From the NCBI RefSeq assembly GCF_001427905.1, contig NZ_LMEF01000010.1, positions 1 to 64,000 of the forward strand: a stretch of 64,000 nt of DNA. Reading direction: 5' to 3'. This document shows, in pieces, positions 52,280 to 61,114 of this stretch. The notes under the pieces were generated by a model. That model saw only the letters and a program-made list of their open reading frames with translations. It did no database searches and had not been told where the DNA came from. The stretch is from Flavobacterium sp. Root420 (GTDB taxonomy: Bacteria; Bacteroidota; Bacteroidia; Flavobacteriales; Flavobacteriaceae). Both the position numbers and the translations under genes were made by a program. How positions within the stretch are numbered: position 1 is the stretch's first letter; every line of letters starts with the position of its first letter.

Positions 52280-53128
52280 TCAAATTAACTTTTCTTTCAT
52301 TTTTTTGAAACGATAATTTCTAATGAATTTAGCTTGTTCAGGGGTTACTAATAAAGGACTTTTAGCATTTTTAGCTTTCCAGAATCCTTTGATGTAGTCC
52401 AGAAACAGAAACGGTTTTTTCTTCATCATGGCCAATTTTGCCGAAGCAATTGCCGTAATCCAGAAACCATATCCTAAAGTATAAAAAGCTTCTCCTTGTT
52501 TGTAACGTGCTGTTTTATTATAATTTGCACCGGTTGGTTTAAGATGTTTTACGTGTAAAGATTCATCTGTAACTACTTTCCAGTCATAATATTTACAAAG
52601 CAATTCGTCTACCGTGTCCCAACCCATAGCAGGCTTTAAGCCTCCAATTTGTTGAAACGTTGCTTTTCTATACGCTTTTAATGCGCCACGAATATGGTCT
52701 TTATCGGTTAGGTTTTCTAAAACCCAATCACCATTTTTTTCGATGTAACAGAATCCACCCGCCATTCCGATTTTTGGATCGGACTCAAAGTGTTTGATAA
52801 TTGTTTCGAAATAGTTGGGAGGAAAAATTAAATCACCGTCAATTTTTACAATAATGTCATATTCTGAATCCAAAGTTTCAAAACCTTTCTGAAAAGCCTG
52901 AATTACTTTGCTCCCCGGCATATGTATCGCATCTGAAGTTTTGTTTACAACAGAAATAAATGGATTTTCCTTTGCAAAATCCAAAACAATCTCTTCTGTT
53001 TTATCTGTAGAATTGTCATTTACCACCACAACTTTTGATGGCAAAACAGTCTGCGAAACCAAAGATTGTAAAGTCAGGCCAATTAAATCCTGTTCGTTAT
53101 GTGCGGGAATGACGATGTAGTACTTCAT
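52280..53128 (-). CDS. Family 2 glycosyltransferase
   Basis: A 282-residue GT-A enzyme opening YYIVIPAHNEQDLIGLTLQSL, with VVNDNSTDKTEEIV and the metal motif IVKIDGDLIFPPNYFE (D-x-D near residue 97). Two short hydrophobic stretches (about 220-250) might touch the membrane. It is probably involved in cell-surface glycan or lipid glycosylation. A methyltransferase gene lies just upstream, 100 bp away and in the same direction. Confidence 0.88.
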   Translation of the reverse strand: MKYYIVIPAHNEQDLIGLTLQSLVSQTVLPSKVVVVNDNSTDKTEEIVLDFAKENPFISVVNKTSDAIHMPGSKVIQAFQKGFETLDSEYDIIVKIDGDLIFPPNYFETIIKHFESDPKIGMAGGFCYIEKNGDWVLENLTDKDHIRGALKAYRKATFQQIGGLKPAMGWDTVDELLCKYYDWKVVTDESLHVKHLKPTGANYNKTARYKQGEAFYTLGYGFWITAIASAKLAMMKKKPFLFLDYIKGFWKAKNAKSPLLVTPEQAKFIRNYRFKKMKEKLI

Positions 53129-53135
53129 ATAAAAA

Positions 53136-53163
53136 TTTTAGATTTTAGATTTTAGATTTTAGA
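53136..53163. repeat. Short tandem repeat, TTTTAGA x 4
   Basis: Four exact 7-bp units in the gap between the methyltransferase and glycosyltransferase genes, followed by an imperfect AT-rich hairpin. Only the repeat can be stated. Confidence 0.8.
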
Positions 53164-53227
53164 TTGGTTTTACTTTATCTAAAATCAGAAATCAAAAATC
53201 GTTAATCCAAAATCTACAATCTGAAAT

Positions 53228-53749
53228 TTAAACTTTTTCAGCGTAAACGATATAATATCTATTAGTGAAACTTCTTAAAAACGGACGAAGACCAAACTTC
53301 TTAACCGGGTTGGTCCATTTTTGTCTGTCGATGATTTTCCAGCCTGTTTTTTCTAAAAGCCAGTCTAATTGCCAGTCTTCAAATTCATGGTAATGTCTGT
53401 CCCACATATCTGTTTTAGAACGATATGCCGGAGAAAACCATAAACGCATCGGAATCGAAATTAAAAGTTTGTCTGATTTTATTTCGTTTAAAATCGTGAA
53501 CGGATTTAGTAAATGTTCAAAGATTTCGAAAGCCGTTACAACATCCTGACTGTCTGTTTTTAGAACATTCTGGTCTAAATCTAAATCTTCGCCAGTGGTG
53601 TTTTTTACTGAATAACCGGCTTCCTTCATGATTTTTGAAAACGGATTTTCAACTCCTAAATCAAGGATTGTTTCAGAAGTTTTGATATGCTTTTGTAAAA
53701 ATTCTAAAGTAAGTTTGAATCTTTTATTGGGAAACGTTTTTTCGTACAT
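53228..53749 (-). CDS. Class I SAM-dependent methyltransferase
   Basis: 173 residues. The SAM-binding motif I is ILDLGVENPFSKI, and TAFEIFEHLLNPFTIL matches the methyltransferase_11/23-type motif near 80-95. It is short for the family, with the substrate cap reduced. Next to a glycosyltransferase, it may methylate a sugar or lipid. A CATTGCGAGGAACGAAGC-like repeat fragment lies directly upstream, at 53755-53776. Confidence 0.8.
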   Translation of the reverse strand: MYEKTFPNKRFKLTLEFLQKHIKTSETILDLGVENPFSKIMKEAGYSVKNTTGEDLDLDQNVLKTDSQDVVTAFEIFEHLLNPFTILNEIKSDKLLISIPMRLWFSPAYRSKTDMWDRHYHEFEDWQLDWLLEKTGWKIIDRQKWTNPVKKFGLRPFLRSFTNRYYIVYAEKV

Positions 53750-53929
53750 AGTCTTTGCGAGGAACGAAGCAAACTCTCGTTCGTGATTTTATATTAGGTC
53801 GCAAATATACAAAGTTTACTTCTTTTTTGCGTTTTTTTAATTCGAATGAAAAAATGAAAAGTCCGCATTTAAAATGTTGTTTTAAATACGGACTTGTATA
53901 ATTTTTTATGTGATTTAATTATAGTCTTG

Positions 53930-54066
53930 AGGAGCGTAATATTTATAGCCAATTTGAGCGCCAATTTAATAGCTCCAGCGGAGCGATATTTAAGACTGCC
54001 GCCCCGATGGGGCTTTTCGAAAGCTTAATTGTGTTATTCTATAAATATAACGTCCCAATGGGACTT
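53930..54066. repeat. Palindrome cluster, GCYCC-N3-GGRGC family, set 1
   Basis: Three 13-bp dyads in a TATAAATAT context: GCTCCAGCGGAGC (about 53973), GCCCCGATGGGGC (about 54001) and GTCCCAATGGGAC (about 54051). They are related to the set at 60545-60705. The rest of 53750-54078 is AT-rich with no gene. Confidence 0.75.
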
Positions 54067-54078
54067 ATGAATTATGGA

Positions 54079-55137
54079 TTAATGACGGTATACAAAAGCA
54101 TTTACATTCATTCCGGCTCCAACTGAAGCAAAAATAATAACATCGCCTTTGTTGATTTCGTGACCTTCAATTTTTCCTTTTAAGATCAAATCATACAGAG
54201 TTGGAACTGTTGCCACACTGCTGTTTCCTAAATCATGAATACTCATTGGCATAATATCTTTAGGGGCAGTTTTGTCGTATAATTTATAGAAACGTTCGAT
54301 AATCGCCTCGTCCATTTTTTCGTTGGCCTGGTGAATTAAGATTTTCTTCACCTCGTCGATACCGATACCGCTTTTATCTAAACAGCTTTTCATGGCACAC
54401 GGAACCTGGCTTAACGCAAATTCGTAAATTTTGCGGCCATACATTTTGATGTATTTAATATCCGGATCTAAATCTGGATTATATGATTTTCCGAAGTATA
54501 AAAAGTTAGCTTCTTCCCCGGCGAAAGTAGCACTTTCGTAAGATAGCAAACCCGATTCGTCTTGTGAGCCTTCTAAAATTGAAGCTCCTGCACCGTCAGA
54601 ATAAATCATTGAATCACGATCGTGATCGTCAACCACTCTTGATAAGGTTTCGGCTCCAATTACCAGAACGCGATTTGCCATTCCGGATTTGATAAATGCG
54701 TTCGCTTGCAGAACACCTTCGATCCAGCCCGGGCATCCAAAAAGAATGTCGTAAGCAACACATTTTGGGTTTTTGATAGCCAATTTATTTTTTACACGAG
54801 TCGCTAAACTTGGTAAAATATCCGTTTGATGTGTTCCTGATTTTACATCGCCAAAGTTATGGGCGAAAATGATATAATCTAAAGTTTCACGGTCTATTCC
54901 AGCGTTTTCAATTGCTTTTTCAGCAGCAAAAAAAGCTAAATCTGAGGCGTTATGTTGAGTTTCAGCATAACGACGGTTTTCGATCCCGGTGATGCCTTTG
55001 AATTTTTTAATTACAACTTCATTTGGGTAACCAAAAGGAGTTCCGTCTTCATTTAAAAAAACATGTTTGTCAAAATCAGTATTGCTTACTTCCTTATTGG
55101 GAATATAACTTCCTATACCTATTATTTTTATTTTCAT
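54079..55137 (-). CDS. 3-oxoacyl-ACP synthase III family protein (FabH-like)
   Basis: A 352-residue thiolase-fold enzyme. The catalytic cysteine is C135 in DILFGCPGWIEG; the histidine is in ILIHQANEKMDE; the asparagine is in LGNSSVATVP. This Cys-His-Asn triad fits initiating condensation of acyl-CoA with malonyl-ACP. It is longer than E. coli FabH (317) and has insertions in the N-terminal half, so it may be one of several paralogues for special fatty acids or natural products. Confidence 0.9.
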   Translation of the reverse strand: MKIKIIGIGSYIPNKEVSNTDFDKHVFLNEDGTPFGYPNEVVIKKFKGITGIENRRYAETQHNASDLAFFAAEKAIENAGIDRETLDYIIFAHNFGDVKSGTHQTDILPSLATRVKNKLAIKNPKCVAYDILFGCPGWIEGVLQANAFIKSGMANRVLVIGAETLSRVVDDHDRDSMIYSDGAGASILEGSQDESGLLSYESATFAGEEANFLYFGKSYNPDLDPDIKYIKMYGRKIYEFALSQVPCAMKSCLDKSGIGIDEVKKILIHQANEKMDEAIIERFYKLYDKTAPKDIMPMSIHDLGNSSVATVPTLYDLILKGKIEGHEINKGDVIIFASVGAGMNVNAFVYRH

Positions 55138-55380
55138 TATTCCTTAATTATCCGATAAATTTATTGCTAAATTATAAATAAAATTATGATAACTGTCATA
55201 AAAAATACTATGCATGCATATAATTATCAAAAAACAATTTTTTGTTTGGATATTTTGTTAATTTTTTAATGAAATTTGAATTTTACCGAGATTTCAAACG
55301 TTTGAAATGGAATTTTGAGGAAAGTTTTTTTTGTTTCAGGTTTCAAGTTTCAGGTTTTTGCGTGACATATAATTTGCGAT
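55138..55380. other. AT-rich intergenic stretch
   Basis: No gene seen. It contains CAGGTTTCAAGTTTCAGG, which recurs at about 55617-55634 and 55665, so it belongs to a repeat-rich spacer. Confidence 0.4.
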
Positions 55381-55596
55381 TGGCCGTGTCCTCGTTCCTA
55401 GTAATGACATACTTTATGGCTACAATTCCTTTAATTTATCCTCTTTGTTCTTTCCTCTTTCTTCTATATTCTCTTTTTCCGCGTGAGGGATAGAGCTAAG
55501 CTACCGCAGTAGCAGCGAAAGCCCGACAGTATTTAAGAAAAGGCCTCATAGGCGCAAAGTTGATTAGGCCTTTTTTTAAATACTGGCACGCCCTAA
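55381..55596 (-). repeat. Composite dispersed repeat, copy 2 (inverted)
   Basis: Read leftward it repeats the order of the 41490 copy: TTAGGGCGTGCC, a different long hairpin (AGTATTTAA...AGGCCT arms, about 55531-55585), GTCGGGCT, GCTAC-TGCG-GTAGC, CTATCCCTCACGCGG, a GA-rich tract and GTAGCCATAAAGTATGTCATT. The 83-codon frame across it is not a gene. Confidence 0.75.
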
Positions 55597-55685
55597 TTAT
55601 AAAGGTTTAGAAGTTTCAGGTTTCAAGTTTCACGTTACAGCCGAACTTTAAACTTGAAACCTGAAACAAAAAGAACTAAAAATGC

Positions 55686-55718
55686 AAAACCCGACAAGTT
55701 TTAGACCTGTCGGGTTTT
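55686..55718 (-). terminator. Terminator of gcvP
   Basis: AAAACCCGACA and TGTCGGGTTTT arms around AGTTTTAGACC, with A- and T-runs. The CCTGTCGGGTT arm also occurs at 41831 and 62073. Confidence 0.75.
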
Positions 55719-55743
55719 GATATAATATAGAAAAACTTATTTC

Positions 55744-58593
55744 TTAGTTTTCCATGTAAGCTTCGATTGGCGCACAGCTACAAACTAAATTTCTGTCACC
55801 GTATGCATCATCAACACGACGAACTGATGGCCAGAATTTATTTTCTGCAATATACTCTAATGGGTAAGCTGCTTTTTCTCTCGTGTAAGGGAAAGCCCAG
55901 TTATCAGTAGTTAACATTGCCAATGTGTGAGGGGCATTTTTCAATACGTTGTTTTTATCATCTGCTGTTGCAGCTTCGATCTCTTTTCTGATTGAGATAA
56001 GAGCATCACAAAAACGGTCTAACTCTGCTAGATCTTCAGATTCAGTAGGCTCGATCATTAAAGTTCCTGCAACCGGGAAAGAAACCGTAGGAGCGTGGAA
56101 ACCGTAATCCATTAAACGCTTCGCGATATCACCAACTTCAATTCCGTTTTCTTTAAATGAACGACAATCTAAAATCATTTCGTGAGCAGCTCTTCCGCAT
56201 TCTCCTGTATAAAGAATTGGGTAGTGTCCTTCGAAACGGGCTTTCATATAGTTAGCATTCAAAATAGCATGTTCTGTAGCACTTTTTAATCCGTCAGCAC
56301 CCATCATTGTGATGTAACCGTAAGAAATTAAACAAACTAAAGCTGATCCGTAAGGTGCAGATGAAATAGCGGTAATAGCTTGTTCACCACCTACTTTTAA
56401 GATTGGGTTTGTTGGTAAAAATGGAACCAGTTTTTCGTTTACACAGATTGGTCCAACTCCAGGTCCGCCACCACCGTGAGGAATAGCGAATGTTTTGTGT
56501 AAGTTTAAGTGACAAACGTCAGCGCCAATTGTAGCTGGATTTGTTAATCCAACTTGCGCGTTCATATTAGCACCATCCATATATACTAATCCGCCATTGT
56601 CGTGGATTAATTTAGTGATTTCAATAATGGAAGATTCGAAAACTCCGTGGGTAGAAGGATAGGTTACCATTAAACAAGATAAATCATCTTTATGTTCAAT
56701 CGCTTTTTCTCTCAAATCTTCTACATCGATGTTTCCTTCCGGAGTAGTTTTAGTAACGATGATTTTCATTCCGGCCATCGCTGCAGAAGCAGGATTGGTT
56801 CCGTGAGCTGATGAAGGAATCAAACATACATTACGGTGCCCCTCGTTTCTTGACAAATGATAAGCACGAATAGCCATTAAACCAGCATATTCTCCCTGAG
56901 CTCCTGAGTTAGGCTGCAATGTTGTTCCGGCAAAACCGGTAATTACATTTAATTGCTCTTCTAACTTTTTAAGCATCGTGATATAACCTTCAGCCTGCTC
57001 AACTGGTGCAAAAGGGTGAATGCTGTTCCAGTTTGGCATTGATAAAGGCAGCATTTCCGAAGCTGCGTTTAATTTCATCGTACAAGAACCTAATGAAATC
57101 ATTGAATGATTCAATGATAAATCTTTACGCTCTAACTTTTTGATGTAACGCATTATCTGACTTTCTGAATGATGATTGTTGAATACATCATGCGTTAAGA
57201 AAGGCGACGTTCTTTCTAATGAAGCAGGTAATTGACTTGCAGCAGTTAGTTCAGAAACGGTAAAAGTTTCTTTTCCTAAAGCTTCAGCAAAAATGGCAAT
57301 AATCTGGTTGATGTCAGCGATAGAAGTTGTTTCGTTGAATGAGATCGAAATGGTATCGGCATCAACATAGAAGAAGTTTACTTCGTTTTTTTCCGCTACG
57401 GCTTTTACTTTTTGAGCGTCTGCTTTTACCAAAATAGTATCAAAGTAAGCCGTGTTGGTTTGGTAAACGCCTAGTTTATTTAAAGCTTCAGCAGTAGTAA
57501 CTGCCGATGCGTGAACTTTACCAGCAATATATTGTAATCCTTTTGGCCCGTGGTAAACTGCATACATTCCGGCCATAACCGCTAATAAAACCTGAGCTGT
57601 ACAAATATTTGAAGTTGCTTTTTCACGTTTAATGTGCTGCTCACGAGTTCCTAATGCCATACGTAAAGCGCGATTCCCGTTTACATCGATAGAAACTCCG
57701 ATAATGCGGCCTGGCATAGATCGTTTGTATTCGTCTTTAGTTGCGAAGAAAGCAGCGTGAGGACCACCGTAACCCATTGGGACACCAAAACGCTGTGTAG
57801 TTCCAACCACTACTGCAGCTCCCATTTCTCCCGGAGAAGTTAAGGTAGCTAGTGATAAAATATCCGCAGCAAAAGCTACTTTGATTTCATTTTCTTTTGC
57901 TTTAGCAACAAAAGCAGTATAATCGTTTACCTGACCATATTTGCCCGGATATTGTAAAATGGCTCCGAAGAACTCATTTGAAAAATCAAAGGTTTCGTGG
58001 TTTCCAACAACTAATTCAATTCCAACCGGAGTTGAACGTGTTTGCAGGATCGATAAAGTTTGTGGTAAAATTTCTTCAGAAACGAAAAATTTGTTTGTAT
58101 TGTTTTTCTTTTGGTCACGTGTACGAACATCAAAAAGTAAAGCCATAGCTTCTGCAGCAGCAGTTCCTTCATCTAATAAAGAGGCATTGGCAATTTCCAT
58201 TCCTGATAATTCAATAACAGTAGTCTGGAAATTTAAAATAGCTTCAAGACGACCTTGAGCAATTTCTGCCTGATACGGTGTGTAAGCCGTATACCATCCC
58301 GGATTTTCGAAGATATTTCTTTGAATTGGAGCGGGAACGATAGTGGGATGATAACCCAAACCAATATAGGATTTGAATACTTTATTTTTCTTTCCCAGTT
58401 CCTGAATATGATTTGCGAATTCGTACTCCGTCATTGCAGGATCTAAATTCAAAGGCGCTTTTAAACGAATATCGTCCGGAAGGGTTTCATAAACAAGTTG
58501 TTCAATCGATTCCGCTCCAATGGTCTTTAACATGTGTTGAAGATCTGTTTCTCTTGGGCCAATGTGTCTTAAAGCAAAAGCATCTGTTTTCAT
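55744..58593 (-). CDS. gcvP: Glycine dehydrogenase (decarboxylating), P-protein
   Basis: A 949-residue single-chain P-protein, the fused form. It starts DAFALRHIGPRETDLQHML. The PLP lysine is K700 in LNLHKTFAIPHGGGGPG, and both halves show the usual GSCTMKLN and AHGTNPASAAMAGM blocks. It decarboxylates glycine and passes the aminomethyl group to GcvH. No gcvT or gcvH gene lies nearby, as is usual in this group. Confidence 0.97.
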   Translation of the reverse strand: MKTDAFALRHIGPRETDLQHMLKTIGAESIEQLVYETLPDDIRLKAPLNLDPAMTEYEFANHIQELGKKNKVFKSYIGLGYHPTIVPAPIQRNIFENPGWYTAYTPYQAEIAQGRLEAILNFQTTVIELSGMEIANASLLDEGTAAAEAMALLFDVRTRDQKKNNTNKFFVSEEILPQTLSILQTRSTPVGIELVVGNHETFDFSNEFFGAILQYPGKYGQVNDYTAFVAKAKENEIKVAFAADILSLATLTSPGEMGAAVVVGTTQRFGVPMGYGGPHAAFFATKDEYKRSMPGRIIGVSIDVNGNRALRMALGTREQHIKREKATSNICTAQVLLAVMAGMYAVYHGPKGLQYIAGKVHASAVTTAEALNKLGVYQTNTAYFDTILVKADAQKVKAVAEKNEVNFFYVDADTISISFNETTSIADINQIIAIFAEALGKETFTVSELTAASQLPASLERTSPFLTHDVFNNHHSESQIMRYIKKLERKDLSLNHSMISLGSCTMKLNAASEMLPLSMPNWNSIHPFAPVEQAEGYITMLKKLEEQLNVITGFAGTTLQPNSGAQGEYAGLMAIRAYHLSRNEGHRNVCLIPSSAHGTNPASAAMAGMKIIVTKTTPEGNIDVEDLREKAIEHKDDLSCLMVTYPSTHGVFESSIIEITKLIHDNGGLVYMDGANMNAQVGLTNPATIGADVCHLNLHKTFAIPHGGGGPGVGPICVNEKLVPFLPTNPILKVGGEQAITAISSAPYGSALVCLISYGYITMMGADGLKSATEHAILNANYMKARFEGHYPILYTGECGRAAHEMILDCRSFKENGIEVGDIAKRLMDYGFHAPTVSFPVAGTLMIEPTESEDLAELDRFCDALISIRKEIEAATADDKNNVLKNAPHTLAMLTTDNWAFPYTREKAAYPLEYIAENKFWPSVRRVDDAYGDRNLVCSCAPIEAYMEN

Positions 58594-58809
58594 TTGTAGC
58601 TATCTAGTTTTTTTAGTCAATGTAAGTAGCAAAGTAAATTCCAATAAATCACGAATTACAAAGGTTTATTACATTTTATAGTAAATGTGTTGTTTTTTTG
58701 TGGCGCAAAATTAAGTATTATTAATAATTTAATGGGTATTTTTAACTTCAATTTTTATGAAATTTATAACCAAAGAGTTGATTTGTTAATAATTGATTAG
58801 ATTTGAGAT

Positions 58810-59616
58810 ATGAAATTTTTGAAACAGATATTAGATTTTTACCTGAATAGCAGTATTCATGTGGCTTTATCGTGTTATGCTTTAGTTAGAGTTACGTTTC
58901 ATGTGTTTCATATTCAATATGATGAAGCGATGGCGTTGTTTGTTTTTTTTGGAACAATTGTGGGATATAATTTTGTTAAATATGACGCATTAGTTCGCGT
59001 TAAAAAAAATCCGATTGGAATTCAGCTGAAAATTATAGCTGTTTTGAGTTTTATTTCACTGATTTTAGTAGGCTATTATTTTTTCCATTTACAACGAATT
59101 ACTCAAATTGTTTCTGTAGGGATTTTTGCGGTGACGGCACTTTATACACTTCCGTTTTTTCCGAATCGTAAAAATGCCAGAAACTGGGCCGGAGTAAAAA
59201 TTTATATTGTAGCACTTTGCTGGGTTGGAGCAACGTTGGTTTTGCCCATAATAAATGCCGAAATTCCTTTTACAGCTAACTTTTTTATTAAATGCATTCA
59301 GCGTTTTGTATTGGTTTTTGTGCTGATTCTGGTTTTTGAAATTTTGGATCTGGCCAATGATGATCCGCACTTGCAGACAGTTCCGCAAACTATTGGCGTG
59401 AAGAAAACTAAAATCTTGGGGTTTTCACTTTTAGTTCCGTTTTGGATTGTGGGTATATTGAGTTTTACTTTTCATGAACTTATCATAAATCTTATTATGG
59501 TTATTATGCTCATGTTGTTTATTGCATTTGCAAACCCAAATCGCTCTAAATATTATACTTCTTTCTGGGTTGAAAGCGTTCCGATATTTTGGTGGCTGAT
59601 GATTGTTTTTCTTTAA
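58810..59616 (+). CDS. UbiA prenyltransferase-like membrane protein
   Basis: 268 residues with about seven to eight membrane helices. YNFVKYDALVR near residue 55 recalls a degenerate first acidic motif, and EILDLANDDPHLQTVPQTIGVKKTK (about 175-200) the second aspartate motif of UbiA-type enzymes. The first motif lacks the usual N-D-x-x-D pattern, so catalysis is uncertain. A TAGATTTG box at 58798-58805 would give a near-leaderless transcript. Confidence 0.65.
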   Translation: MKFLKQILDFYLNSSIHVALSCYALVRVTFHVFHIQYDEAMALFVFFGTIVGYNFVKYDALVRVKKNPIGIQLKIIAVLSFISLILVGYYFFHLQRITQIVSVGIFAVTALYTLPFFPNRKNARNWAGVKIYIVALCWVGATLVLPIINAEIPFTANFFIKCIQRFVLVFVLILVFEILDLANDDPHLQTVPQTIGVKKTKILGFSLLVPFWIVGILSFTFHELIINLIMVIMLMLFIAFANPNRSKYYTSFWVESVPIFWWLMIVFL

Positions 59617-59654
59617 TATTTTTTAATTCTATATTTGAAAATAAATAAGCCAAT

Positions 59655-60080
59655 ATGCAAAAAGATGTCTCCTTTTTTGGAATGAAGTTTACACAAGTGC
59701 AATTTATTTTGTTTTTCTTCGGATGGATGTTTTTCCTGGCTTTTATCTGGCCATTTATTATAGGTTCTTATCTTGGAATGTCGGTTTTGATATGTGGACT
59801 TTCTATTCTTTTTGTTGGTTTGCTTAACCGCTTATTCGGATTATTGCTGCTGGTATTTTATTTTTTAAATGAATCACTTATTAGATATTATCAAAATTTC
59901 ATGATGGTACTTACTTCCATTTTGACGACTTTGATTTACAGTCTTTTTGTGCCTATGAATTTCTATACTTACATGGCGCATCTTTTGGTTAACACTTTTA
60001 CTGTTTTTTTAATCCATGACTTTTTCTTCAAAAAAGGCGGTATCGAAGATGAGATTATTACTTTGGATGATGATAATTAG
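59655..60080 (+). CDS. Small multi-pass membrane protein of unknown function
   Basis: 141 residues with about four hydrophobic helices (about 16-38, 40-60, 63-83, 95-120) and an acidic C-terminal tail (GGIEDEIITLDDDN). No family recognised. A TATATTTG -7 box lies at 59630-59637. It overlaps the convergent SRPBCC gene by 4 bp. Confidence 0.6.
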   Translation: MQKDVSFFGMKFTQVQFILFFFGWMFFLAFIWPFIIGSYLGMSVLICGLSILFVGLLNRLFGLLLLVFYFLNESLIRYYQNFMMVLTSILTTLIYSLFVPMNFYTYMAHLLVNTFTVFLIHDFFFKKGGIEDEIITLDDDN

Positions 60081-60526
60081 ATTTCACAAACTTCTTTTAA
60101 GATTTTATTTCTTTCTAAAAGAAATTGAGTCAGATGTTTTTCGAGAAATAAAATGTCAAATAGTTCTCCGAAAATTCCAAACGGCGTTTCATATTGTAAT
60201 TTGTCTTTCATAATGGTTATTCCATTTTCTTCTTCAAAAAAATGTTCATGTTTGAAAGATTTGAACTTGCCATTTTCCATTTCATCCACAAAATAATCAT
60301 GCAGATTCATTGTTGTGATTCGGCTTTTATGCGTAAGATAAAATCCGAAATGTTTGCCTCGCCACGTAACCGTTTCGTTTAAATTGATTAATCCTGAGGT
60401 TACGCCGGCAATTACTTTTTCATTTGATTTGCTTGCAGATTGTTGATGAATGTCTATATTTCTTGAAGCGTCGAAAACAGTTTGTTTTGACACTTTTATT
60501 TTTGTTGTGAGATGAATTGTTGTCAT
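60077..60526 (-). CDS. SRPBCC family protein (polyketide cyclase/START-like fold)
   Basis: 149 residues with the helix-grip fold pattern of the ligand-binding SRPBCC group: an opening IHLTTKIKVSKQTVFDASRNIDIH, ETVTWRGKHFGFYLTHKSRI, DEMENGKFKSFKHEHFFEE and a closing helix LTQFLLERNKILKEV. It probably binds a hydrophobic ligand. It is often next to TIGR01777-type epimerase genes, and one lies at 61111. Confidence 0.85.
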   Translation of the reverse strand: MTTIHLTTKIKVSKQTVFDASRNIDIHQQSASKSNEKVIAGVTSGLINLNETVTWRGKHFGFYLTHKSRITTMNLHDYFVDEMENGKFKSFKHEHFFEEENGITIMKDKLQYETPFGIFGELFDILFLEKHLTQFLLERNKILKEVCEI

Positions 60527-60544
60527 GATTAGTTGGTGTGTTTC

Positions 60545-60705
60545 AAGTCCCAGCGGGGCGCCATATTTATAGATTCATATCGTTAGAGTGTATAAAGCCC
60601 CATTGGGGCTAAATGTTTTAGAAATAATTAGAAGACAAAGATATCGCTCCGCTGGAGCTTAAATGAACGACGCATTTTGTGTTTTATAAATATTATGCTC
60701 CGCTG
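60545..60705. repeat. Palindrome cluster, GCYCC-N3-GGRGC family, set 2
   Basis: GTCCCAGCGGGGC (60548), GCCCCATTGGGGC (about 60587) and two copies of GCTCCGCTGGAGC followed by TTAAA (about 60646 and 60692). Context and sequence match the set at 53930-54066. Confidence 0.75.
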
Positions 60706-60724
60706 GAGCTTAAAAAAATCTATT

Positions 60725-61114
60725 CTATTTTTTTTCTTCATATTTCAATTGTGACTTAAAAAAGAATCCGATAATAATAGCAGCTATTGTATAAGATATT
60801 GCAATATTATCCGAAATAGTTCCGCCAATGATAGCTGTTGTTATCCAAATTCCAATTACAACTGTCAAGGTAAAAAATATTTTTATGTAACTATTTTTTA
60901 TACTTTTTTCTTCGATAAACATAAAAATGAAAATTAAAAGGAGATAGGTTGGTATTGAAAACATAAAACCCATAATTATCATTAGTGGATATATTTGGAA
61001 AAAGCCTAAAATGCTTCCAAAACTGGAATTAAATAGTTGATTTATTAAAATTAAAATTATAGGGCCGGATAATAGGGTTATTATCCAATGGCCGAGTATA
61101 TAGTTTCGACTCAT
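60725..61114 (-). CDS. Membrane protein of unknown function
   Basis: 129 residues with about four hydrophobic helices (about 8-26, 37-62, 77-98, 100-120) and a lysine-rich C-terminus. No family recognised. Its start overlaps the stop of the TIGR01777-type gene by 4 bp (ATGA), so it is co-translated with it. Confidence 0.6.
   Translation of the reverse strand: MSRNYILGHWIITLLSGPIILILINQLFNSSFGSILGFFQIYPLMIIMGFMFSIPTYLLLIFIFMFIEEKSIKNSYIKIFFTLTVVIGIWITTAIIGGTISDNIAISYTIAAIIIGFFFKSQLKYEEKK

Noticed and set aside
53136..53163. Tandem TTTTAGA units as a possible CRISPR-like array
   Set aside because: 7-bp units with no spacers and no cas genes; a simple repeat.
55242..55493. 83-codon frame
   Set aside because: Runs into the composite repeat and has no protein-like features.
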